A stretch of 64,000 nt of DNA. Source: Thinopyrum elongatum. Taxonomy: Eukaryota; Streptophyta; Magnoliopsida; Poales; Poaceae. The translations under genes were made by a program, and so were the position numbers. Below the pieces are notes generated by a model. The model was not told where the DNA came from, did no database searches, and worked only from the letters and a program-made list of their open reading frames with translations. The stretch lies in the NCBI GenBank assembly GCA_011799875.1, contig CM022303.1:732976587-733040586 (forward strand). The letters run 5' to 3'. Below, one piece after another: positions 1 through 8,774 of the stretch; within the stretch, counting starts at the first letter, position 1; the number at the start of each line of letters is the position of its first letter.

Positions 1-194
1 TTCTTCTCTCTGTATTTCCCTTAACCCAAAGCAAACATGATTACATCTTCAATAGGACACACACACGCGTAGCCCAGCCGCCACGATCGGCCACTAGCAA
101 CACTAAGTAACTAACTAGCCCACATCCTGAACGTGTGCGGCCACTCCACTAATGCAGCCACATGCAAACTCCACTTGCCAATGATTTTCATGTA

Positions 195-275
195 CTCCCT
201 CAGTAAACTAATATAAGAACATTTAGAATACTAAAGTAGTGATCTAAACGCTCTTATATTAGTTTACGGAGGGAG
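195..275. mobile_element. Stowaway-type MITE (Tc1/mariner), 81 bp
   Basis: The element begins CTCCCTCAGTAAAC and ends GTTTACGGAGGGAG. The ends form a terminal inverted repeat of about 24 bp with one mismatch. It is flanked by the TA target duplication typical of Stowaway (193-194 and 276-277). The paralogous sequence near 1290 reads straight through with a single TA, which confirms both borders. It is non-coding and would depend on a mariner transposase elsewhere. Confidence 0.93.
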
Positions 276-542
276 TACTAACTACATTGACCGAATCACT
301 CGGCTCACACACAACTAACTCAACGTCTATGCAGCCGGTTGCATTGCCCAGCTTGCATGCACAGCGCCGCGCTTTCCTCACACGGCGACATCCGCTTCAC
401 GCGGCACCTCGGCAACTCCGCAGTGCCTGCCTTCCGCTTCGCACATACATCTGCTAATATGCATTGGCCCTACACGACTCTAACTCATGCAAAAAAGAAA
501 CAAATATGCAGATAAACAAATATCAACATTACAGCTAACAAC

Positions 543-640
543 CGGTGGGTCGGCCAAAGAAGGTCTCCCCGTTGGGCGACCGCGCGACAGAGCCCGACGG
601 CTTAGGGTAGTGGATGAAGTTACCGGTGTAGATCAGCGAG
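543..640 (-). pseudogene. Decayed copy of GDSL esterase/lipase exon 1
   Basis: On the minus strand this segment reads ...GSLIYTGNFIH...ETFFGRPTG and then a GT donor. It is clearly homologous to the better copy at 1555-1789. The start codon and signal peptide are not present upstream because similarity ends near 640. The catalytic block I is damaged: the intact copy has F-G-D-S-L-I-D, here Y-G-S-L-I-Y, so the Asp next to the nucleophile Ser is gone. I read it as a non-functional exon duplicate lying within the first intron of the real gene. Confidence 0.7.
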
Positions 641-1254
641 CCATACCGCCTGCCGCCGCCTCCATGACGTCACCGCTGACATCTTCCGTGACGGCACCTA
701 GGATCAATTCGCATCGGAGGCGCCCTGAAATTCTATTTTGCCTACTTGCAATATATAAAGGAGAGGAAACCATTAGGCGAGAGGAGTCGCTCATCTATCA
801 AGTCATCCCTTCGCAGCCGCTTTCACCATTCCCATCTAAAGCAGCAGGCACTATTTCCATAGCCATCTGCACCTCCGTACTCCCCATCTCCATTTGGCAT
901 AATACTTGTAATCTAGAACTCATGGCAATCGGCAGGCATTGTAAGACTTATAATCATTCCTCTTCGAGTATCAATTTCTACAATCTCTCTTATTTGTGAT
1001 TCATCTGCGACGTGCGAGGAGTCCTCTCGGGCAAAGGGCTGAGGCCTAGCCTTGCAGCCCCATGTATGCGCACAAATTGATTGTCGGTTTACTTTAAAGA
1101 TAACGTTATTCAATGTGTTATGCAACGGTTTTTGTCTCTTGTCTCTACCTCGTTCTAAGGCCCCGCAGGTACCCGGGATACCGAGGATCGATCAAGGAGA
1201 GGTTAAGTGCAGAGAGAAGCAGAAGGCTATGACAAACGTCGGTGACAGTAAGAT

Positions 1255-1657
1255 ACATGCAAACTCCACTTGCTAGTGATTTTCACGTACTAACTACGTT
1301 GACCGAATCACTCGGCTCACACACAACTAACTCAACGTCTATGCAGCCAGTTGCATTGCCCAGCTTGCATGCACAGCGTCGCGCTTTTCTCACACGACGA
1401 CGTCCGCTTCACAAGGCACCTCAGCAACTCCGCAGTGCATGCCTTCCGCTTCACACATACATCTGCTAATATGCGTTGGCCCTACACGAGGCTAACTCAT
1501 GCAAAAAAGAAACAAACATGCAGATACAGAAATATCAAGATTACAGCTAACAACCAGTGGGTCGGCCAAAGAAGGTCTCCTTGTTGGGCGACCGCACGAC
1601 AGTGCCCGGCGCCTTGGTGTTGTGGATGAAGTTGCCGGTGTCGATCAACGAGTCGCC
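1255..1657. repeat. Tandem duplication unit 2 (MITE-free)
   Basis: This is the sister of 161-640. It lacks the Stowaway MITE and so preserves the pre-insertion sequence. It continues into the complete first exon of the GDSL gene, so this is probably the parental copy. Confidence 0.8.
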
Positions 1658-1789
1658 GAAGCTGAACAGACACCCGTAGCAGTTGCTGCTCCTGTTTGCC
1701 GGCGCTGAAGCCGACGCTGTGGTGGCCAAAAACGCAAGAAGTGCAGCCACCACGAGCTGCACAGGCAGAATCGTCACAGCCCCCGCCAT
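1555..1789 (-). CDS. GDSL esterase/lipase, first exon (partial gene)
   Basis: The ATG at 1789 opens a 78-codon exon. Residues 1-27 look like a secretion signal: a hydrophobic core rich in V, L and A followed by an Ala/Ser cleavage region. A cysteine pair follows, then the block I motif FGDSLIDTGN with the presumed nucleophile Ser. The exon ends FFGRPTG followed by GT, a plausible donor; reading through gives an immediate stop. GDSL proteins usually have about 350 residues with blocks II, III and V in later exons. Those would lie left of this window, and the intron must run through the duplicated exon copy at 543-640. Members of the family are secreted hydrolases of lipid or acyl esters. The substrate cannot be told from this exon. 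A TATA-like CATATAG lies about 80 bp upstream on the minus strand. Confidence 0.75.
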
Positions 1790-1865
1790 GGTGAGATCGA
1801 CCGACAGGAAGAAACTCGAGACTCACTGCTCACTTCTGCCCGGCCGGAGATTGGAGCTGGAGGCT

Positions 1866-2048
1866 ATATGAGATGTAGGCCTTGGGTTTCGCCCAAGGAT
1901 CGAATCGCTAAAAATAATCACGAATACAAGCACCGGAAAAACTTTGGCCAAGGGCTCGTATCGTGCCCTCCTTTTCTATTTATTTCTCTGAACTCGTTAC
2001 AACGTGTATATGTATACCTATATAGCACACAAATGGACGCGTCGTTTT
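1866..2048. other. Upstream region of the GDSL exon, no gene seen
   Basis: This sequence lies just 5' of the GDSL exon on the minus strand and is presumably promoter. I see no long ORF or clear repeat. Confidence 0.4.
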
Positions 2049-2423
2049 GGCTCCCGGGCTCTTGGGAGCCCAGAATTTTGAATATTTCGAACATGCTATT
2101 TAAAAGTTTCAAACAAATTCAATTTGTTTTGTATGGATACATATAGATGTTCTCTACTTATCTGTAAAATTCTATTAAATAATACGGTAATCTGTAGGAT
2201 ACACAAAAAAAAATCCGGCCCAAAACCAACAAAAAAGATGCCCATTTTGCTCCATGTATTTGTCCATTTTTAATACAGCACATATAAATACATATATTTA
2301 TGAGAATTCATACACACATACTACACATCTATATGTATATGTACTAAAAAAATCAGAATTTTTTAAAGTATAAAAAATAAAATTTTCGATTTGTTTTATA
2401 AAGAGCTAAAAGGAGCCCGAGCC
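2049..2423. other. AT-rich block with GC-rich inverted ends (possible MITE)
   Basis: About 375 bp of very AT-rich sequence is bounded by GGCTCCCGGGCTC at the left and GGAGCCCGAGCC at the right, which are imperfect inverted repeats. The left end is itself a hairpin (GGCTCCC, 8-nt loop, GGGAGCC). No convincing target duplication is visible, so the element class is undetermined. Confidence 0.3.
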
Positions 2424-2574
2424 CCGGATCACTTATTCGACAGACCTTGCTACTAGACCTACTCCTACTCATACATGACCTCCTAGTATCACACAGACAC
2501 AAACTTGGACTCGCCTAACCATATCAATTAACTGGCTAGTAGACTACGATACGACAATCAGACACTGCCAACAC

Positions 2575-2663
2575 AACTCCCTGACCGGATATGATAAAGT
2601 CTTGATTAATTCTAACAATAGGTAGCTAGGTTGAACTCCTGACCGGATATGACAAAGTCTTGA
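2575..2663. repeat. Short direct repeat of about 30 bp, two copies
   Basis: A block containing TGACCGGATATGA..AAGTCTTGA occurs at 2575-2605 and again at 2634-2663 with two or three changes. Around it (2424-3048) I found no gene or recognisable transposon. Confidence 0.7.
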
Positions 2664-3048
2664 GTATATGACAATAGTAGGAATCATCAATCATGGATGA
2701 GAGAAGATGGGCAGACGAGGCAAGTATTCCTCGCGGTCTCTGCGCTTCAACATTTTAAAATCGGACCGGACATGGCGACGTTTGTACGTACGTCGGTGTG
2801 TTGCACAAGTTGTTTAATTACTTGCAAAAAATGGACTCGTGGCAGCGTACAGTAGCATCTAATCTGAGCCGTTCCCCTCAAAGAGGATGGCTCACAGAGT
2901 GCAAAGTCAGCCAAACATATTGTAGCTTCGCTGACTTTGCTTCTCAAAGTCAGCTAATCCGGAGGGCCATGGGGAGCGATCGATACCGCACTGCGTCGAG
3001 TCAATTCATGCACCAGGATAAGTTTGGCAGCTGATATGGGTCAGTGTA
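2664..3048. other. Unassigned intergenic sequence
   Basis: Only short, low-complexity ORFs on both strands. It contains short repeats of the word AAAGTCAGC (near 2903-2955). Nothing identifiable. Confidence 0.4.
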
Positions 3049-3640
3049 TTTTTTTTTTTTTGGGAAAGAGTTCCACCCGTTCATTCGAAACAAAGCTGAA
3101 CCATCCACGTGGATCCTCTCAGGAAGGACCTACAGAGAGACTAACCCGGAACACACGCACAAGAGACGCCCAAACCAAAAAAGTTACAACAAGGTCCTTG
3201 GAAGTCCCTGCGCGTCGCCATGCCATTGCCTGCCGATCCCGTCGTCCACCACCATCTTAGCGCCGGCTAGAGGAACAGGCATCAGGCACCAACACACCAA
3301 GCTCCGAGGAAGAACCAAATCGCAGCTCACTTGTTTTATCTTGGACCTCAAAAGTGGCCCTCCGTAAACAGCGGGACCGTTGCAATTGTTGCACGCTGGC
3401 AGGGGGCAAACCCCGTACTCCTCGGATCCTAGCTCTGCCGCCTCCAATCGACCGATTCGACGAAGATCACCAGAACAGCATGCGTTGAAACCGCAGAGCC
3501 AGCTCCAGGACAATTGCTCCCTAATGAAGACCGATGCCGCCGTGCCAGCTGGACTCCTGTATAGAAAACCCCATCTACCTCGGAGAAAACACCGATGCAG
3601 CGGAGCCGAGGCCAGGGGACAAAATTCACAAACGTAATCG
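3049..3640 (-). mobile_element. Poly(A)-tailed retroposon segment (LINE 3'-end type)
   Basis: On the minus strand this GC-rich, non-coding stretch ends with GGGTGGAACTCTTTCCC followed by a run of 13 A (the T run at 3049-3061). That arrangement is typical of the 3' ends of grass LINE-like retroposons. No reverse transcriptase is present, so at most it is a 5'-truncated copy. The right border is approximate, set where Gypsy coding similarity begins. No target duplication was recognised. Confidence 0.45.
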
Positions 3641-3654
3641 TTGTCGCCTCGCCG

Positions 3655-4508
3655 ATTTCGTCCCAGAATTCGACCGCGATGTCAAGTTCCTCAGCTACTT
3701 TTGGAAGACTTTGTGCGCCAAACTCGGCATCAGGCTACTATTCTCCTCGGCATACCATGCACAAACCGATGGCCAAATGGAGGTGGTCAACCACACACTC
3801 TTAATCTTCCTTTGAGTGCTCATCAAGAAGAATATTCGAGAATGGGAAGAATGTCTACCCATCGCCGAGTTCGCCTACAACCGTGCAAGACACTCAGCAA
3901 CACTCAAGTCTCCGTTTCAGGTTGTCTATGGGTTCAACCCATTGTCGGCCTTGGTCATCATCCCGTTATCTCTCCAAGAGCGCATCAACATGGATGCAAG
4001 TGCACGCGCCAAGTTCATGAAGACAATGCACGAAGATACAAGAAACACAATCAAGCATCAAGTTAAATGACATGCCAACACGGTCAACTTCACCAACAAG
4101 CCTATGGTGTTCCACCCCGGTGACCACCTTTGGGTGCATCTTCGCAATGATCGCTTTCCGGAAGATCTCAAGTCGAGGCTACTTCCACGAGTTGACGGTG
4201 CCTTCAAGGTCATCCAAAGGATCAACGACAACGCCTACAAGATTAATATTCCCATGGACAAGTACTCATTGAGCGACAGCTTCATCATCACCGACTTAGC
4301 TCTCTTTCATGGTGATGAGGATCTTGATCCGAGAATGGATCTTCCCCAAGGGAGGGGGGGGGAGATGATGTGGATTATCCCATGGACATCACCATGAACC
4401 CATCATCAACCCCACAAGCTCCAAATGGTCCAATGACAGGAGCTCGCGCACGCGCCATTGTAACCGAGGTGACTTCGTTACTCTTCGAGCTCCCAATGCA
4501 TTCATAAG
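3655..4508 (+). pseudogene. Ty3/Gypsy polyprotein 3' fragment (integrase C-terminal part)
   Basis: One reading frame gives the end of a Gypsy integrase: [13 protein letters not shown], then [14 protein letters not shown] holding the third catalytic acidic residue, then the C-terminal region with FHPGDHLWVHLR and FKVIQRINDNAYKI. The frame is broken by TGA at 3813-3815 and TGA at 4068-4070. Everything upstream of the integrase core is missing. The tail (4400-4508) resumes at 22954 beyond the Copia insertion, where the frame continues with ETWLLPQ. This is the oldest layer of the nest and is certainly inactive. Confidence 0.85.
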
Positions 4509-6373
4509 TGTAGGAGATATGCCCTAGAGGCAGTAATAAAAGTTATTATCCATCTCCAAGTTTGTAATTAATGTTTATAATTATGTGCTATAATTGGAAT
4601 GGTCCTTGAGTCCGTATATCCATAAAGGCTCAGAGGAAAACCCATGTGCATGCGTGGAATAATAAACGGTAAAATGGATTCCTAGTCATGCCTCTAAGAC
4701 TAGCTCAAGTGTTTCATTATGATTACGTTTTCCTGATCATGGGCATGAGTATGCCGGCAACTTTGAGGACACAATGTTAAAAGAACACTTGTGTTTAACC
4801 GACCCAATTGTTGTTATGCTATGAGATACATTCGTCACAAGTTAATGGTATATAACATAGGGAAAGTTAAACATTTGCCTAATTCCTTAGACCATGAGAG
4901 TATCGAGTTCCTTCATACTTGCTTCGTGAACTTGGGGTTTGTTAAACATCATCTGTAACAGGGTGACCATTACGGCGGCTTACGGGTTCACGGAAAAGTA
5001 TGACAAGGGACTATATAGCTCAAGATTGGGATTTGCCCCTCTGACGATGGAGAGATATCCTGTGGGCCCTCTTGGTGTTACGGTATCCATCATCGTCTGG
5101 CCAGACACAGTGTGATTTGATCACAGGGATGCCGGAAAACATGGGAACGAGAAAACAGAACAAAACCGGTAACGAGGAAACTGGCATAGTGAACAAGTTG
5201 TTGATTCACGGGGATGCTGATAAATCTCACCTCGGGTATTTGTAACATATCGCGAAGCAATAGGAACAGCACACGGTAACAAAAGGTTCACTCGAATATT
5301 CATTCGTGTAGGTATAGGGGTCAACATGGATGTCCACGGTTCCGCTATTGATCATTGATTAGAAAGTGTTCCGGCATGTCTATACTTCATCGAACCTACA
5401 GGGTCACACACTTAAGGGTCATCTATCTGTTGAGTACCAGGTTAGGAGTCTGACAGATAATCACCGGAAAAGTTTCGGAGACACTGAAAAAATTTCAGAG
5501 AGAAAACCTGATATGTTTCGGAAAACCGGAAATGTTTCAGAGTAAACCATCGTACCAATAATGTTTCGAAGTAAACCATCAAGCCAGAGAAGTTTCGGAT
5601 ATCGTCCGGAATTTTTAGAAGGGTGACAGAAAAGTTTTGGGACCTTCCAGAATTTTTCGGACAGCCCAAACGGAATGTTCCCACGGGCGGGACATCATTT
5701 CGCCTTTCGTGGGGGCAGTTTTGGGTGGCACCCCCTTTAAGGCGGCAGCCCCCTTTTGGTGGAAGGTGGTTGGGGGGTCCTCAATGGTGGGGGGCAGCCC
5801 CCATAAATGGTGGTAACATGTTGGAAGGGGGCCCCACTTGGTGGCTTGGGGGCAGCCCCCCATGGTTCGTCCATGGTAGGGTGGGGGCCCTTGTGGACAT
5901 CCTCCCACAAATGGTGGGGTGATGTTGGGAAGGCCCCCCCTCTTTTGGATAGCCAACCCTTGCCCCTTCACCCCCTCCTTCTCCTATAAATAGAGGAGGA
6001 GAGGAGCTCTCCAAAGCGATCTCAAGTTCACCACAAAAGCATAGTCTCCAATAGGGATTAGTCCAGGACGGCGAAGAACTGCTCGATAGTTGTCACCGGA
6101 TGTGTACAACCCGTTAGAGAGGTCATACGTTCGATCTTCTATTTGAGGGACTGCCCGAGGGGTGTCCGAGGGACTGTTCAAGAGAGAAAATCCTTGCGGT
6201 TGGGAGGTTGTAAAATCCTAGCTGCGAGGATCTGCACCGATGATCTTCAACAACTCTACTTCCGTTGGGCTACGAGTTGGTAATGATCAGATCAAATCTT
6301 GTATACATCTTCATTGTTGTCATGGGCGTGTTCGTAGTACGAATTTTTTTGTTTAGTGCTGCGTTACCCTACA
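4509..6373 (+). repeat. 5' LTR of the outer Copia element (1865 bp)
   Basis: It begins TGTAGGAG and ends CCCTACA. It contains many GTTTCGGA-like words (5460-5660), G/C-homopolymer-rich sequence (5700-5940), a TATA box at 5985, and GAGGGACTG-type repeats near its end. Short ORFs inside it are not genes. Confidence 0.92.
5985..5993 (+). promoter_or_regulatory. LTR TATA box (TATAAATAG)
   Basis: TATAAATAGAGGAGG sits in the outer 5' LTR. The same box is found in the outer 3' LTR near 22501 and, on the minus strand, at 7164-7172 in the inner element. Transcription of the element would begin shortly downstream. Confidence 0.7.
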
Positions 6374-6374
6374 G

Positions 6375-6386
6375 TGGTATCAGAGC
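6375..6386 (+). other. Primer binding site, initiator-Met tRNA type
   Basis: TGGTATCAGAGC lies one base after the 5' LTR. This is the usual PBS of plant Copia elements primed by the initiator methionine tRNA. Confidence 0.9.
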
Positions 6387-6621
6387 CGTGCTATGCATAG
6401 ATGCAGGTTACGATCTAGAGTACATGAGATGTATGGGTATTGTACAATATAATTTTGTAGTAGATGAGATCTATTTCTAAATAATAGTTGTGCGGGTAGT
6501 AGATGAAATCTATTACCTGATGTTCTCGGTGCTTCCCTTGAATTTGCGTATTTCTGATCTTGACGGCATGGTGGAATTTTCATACAAAGTTCTGGCAATC
6601 CGTGATCCTTCCATGCTACTC
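6387..6621 (+). other. Leader of the outer Copia element, left part
   Basis: Untranslated leader between the PBS and the inner insertion. It continues at 16247 after the inner element. No ORF of interest. Confidence 0.75.
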
Positions 6622-6626
6622 CTGAG

Positions 6627-8743
6627 TGTAAGGGAACGCGACAGAAAACGAAAATTTTCGGTATAGCGAGCACGCCCAGAACCACTATGGAGACTGCATA
6701 CAAGGTTTGATCTGATCCGTACCGACTCGAAGCGCAGCGGAAGAAGATTCGGTGGTGATCGTTGGTGCAGATCCCCGCAGCTAGGATTTACAACCTCCCA
6801 ACCGCGAGGATGTACTCCCTCGTTGGACAGCCCTTCGGGAGGCGGTCGGACAGTCCCCCGGACGATGTCGCGGACAGTCCTTCGGGAGGACCCTCGAAAC
6901 TCGAACGGAGACTCGGACAGCCCTTCGGGAGGACACTCGAACAGCCCCTCGGGCAAAAGACCGAAACTACGACCTTCTACGGGGTTGCACACATACGGTG
7001 TCAGCTATCCGGCAGGGCTTCGCCGTCCAGAACTAGTTCCTGCCAGAACCCAGACAGCCTTTCGGCTCTACGAAACTCTTTTCGTGGGAGGGAGAGAAGA
7101 AGCCAGATAATGCATGGCATGTGTATGAGAGCAAGGATGAAGAGATGGCAGCCCCCATCTCCTCTATTTATAGGAAAGCCAAGGGGTAGGGCTCCTTCAC
7201 TAATTACCAAAAACCCATGCATTAGGTCACACCTCATGGGCATAAGGGTAAACTTGGGATGCCATGTGGAGCTCCAAGGAGCTCCCCCTTCCTTGGCCGG
7301 CCACCCCTAGGGGGCCCCCCCATGAGGGGCTCTCATGGCCCCCCAAGCCCTTCTAGAAGCCTTTAGCAAAAGCCCTAAAAGGTGGCTTCCAAAAAATTAT
7401 GCAAAAAGCACTTTCACTATTCACGACGACATTTTTCAGCGTCCGTTCTAACTGAAAATATTTATGTGGGCTTAGAACAATTCCAGTACCCACTAAAATA
7501 ATTTTCAACGCATTCTGGAACAATTCCAGATTAGTGATTTTCATCTGCGAAAAGCATCTGAAGCGGTTCCGGCAGCTCCGAAACATTTCCGGTTTTTCTT
7601 CCAGAAAATTCCCAGAAGTTTCCAGAATGATTCTGGCACCCTCCAAGAATTATCAGGCATGTGCCGAAAACAATTTGGCTTTATGGTATCCTCTGAAACA
7701 ACTTTTCAGTTTCACCGGAACTCATCCGGTGACCTCTTTGCGGAACCTTTCCGCTGTCCGAAACTTTTTCGGTGTCCGAAACTTTTTCGGTGATTTTCTC
7801 TCAGACTCCCTGTCTAGTATTCAGCAGATAGATGACCCTTAAGCGTGTGACCCTATAGGTTCGGTGAAGTATAGACATGACCTGGAACCCCTTCCGATCA
7901 ATGATCAACATCGGAGCCGTGGACACCCATATTGACCCCTATACCCACACGAATGAATATTCGAGTGAACCTCCAGTTGCCGTGTGCTATTCCTGTTGCT
8001 TTGCGATATGTCACAAACACCCGAGGTTAGATTTATTGCATTCCTGTGGATCAACAATTTGTCCATCATGCAAGTTACCTCGTTACCGGTTTTGTTCTCT
8101 TTTCTCGTTTCCGTGTTCCGGCATCCCAGTGATCAAATCACAAGATGTCTGGCCAGACGATGATGGATACCGTAACACCGAGAGGGCCCGAGTATATCTC
8201 TCCATCGTCGGAGGAGCAAATCCCAATCTTGAGCTATCTCGTTACTTGCCATACTTTTCCGTGAACCCGTAAGCCGCCGTAATAGCCACCCAGTTACGGA
8301 TGACGTTTAACAAACCCCAAAGTTCACGAAGCAAGTATGAAGGAACTCGATACTCTCATGGTCTAAGGAATTATGCAAACATTAACTTCTCTGTGTTATA
8401 AACCATTAACTTGTGACGAATGCATCTCATAGCATAACATCAATTTGGGTTGATTCAACACAAGTGTTCTAGCAACAATTTGTGCCCTCAAAATTGCCGG
8501 CATAGACATGCCCATGATCAGGAAAACAGGATCATCATGCAATACTCGAGCCAGTCATAGAGGCTTGACCAGGAATACATTTTTCCGTTTATTATCCCAC
8601 ACGTGCACATGAGTTTCCCTCCAAGCCTCGTTTTATTGTAGACTCGAGAATCATTGCAGTTATAGCATGGAACATAAACTTTCATTACAAACCAGGAGAT
8701 ACAAAATAACCGATATTACTGCCTCTAGGGCATATCTCCTACA
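6627..8743 (-). repeat. 3' LTR of the inner Copia element (2117 bp)
   Basis: Read on the minus strand it begins TGTAGGAGATATGCCCTA at 8743 and ends CGTTCCCTTACA at 6627. It keeps an intact TATAAATAG (7164-7172). It also contains a short tandem array based on GGACAGCCCTTCGGGAGG (6828-6960). Confidence 0.95.
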
Positions 8744-8757
8744 GACTCCCACTTGCA
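8744..8757 (-). other. Polypurine tract of the inner Copia element
   Basis: On the minus strand, TGCAAGTGGGAGTC directly precedes the 3' LTR. The identical tract precedes the outer element's 3' LTR at 21003-21016. Confidence 0.75.
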
Positions 8758-8774
8758 CTAGAGTCATAATCCAG

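Larger units (their letters stand above)
161..640. repeat. Tandem duplication unit 1 (intron plus exon 1 of a GDSL gene)
   Basis: This stretch matches 1255-1657 nearly base for base once the 81-bp MITE at 195-275 is removed. Both units start with the same CATGCAAACTCCACTTGC run, carry the same intron-like middle, and end inside a GDSL esterase exon read on the minus strand. Similarity stops near 640, where unit 1 diverges from the start of the exon in unit 2. The two starts are offset by about 1.09 kb. A local tandem duplication of the 5' end of a gene is the simplest explanation. Confidence 0.8.

Noticed and set aside
1497..1826. 109-codon minus-strand ORF overlapping the GDSL exon
   Set aside because: It is a shadow of the 1555-1789 exon in another frame; only the frame starting at 1789 shows a signal peptide and FGDSLID.
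7877..8272. 131-codon ORF repeated at 15375-15770
   Set aside because: Both lie in the LTRs of the inner Copia element, antisense to its transcription. The repetition reflects LTR identity, not a gene family.
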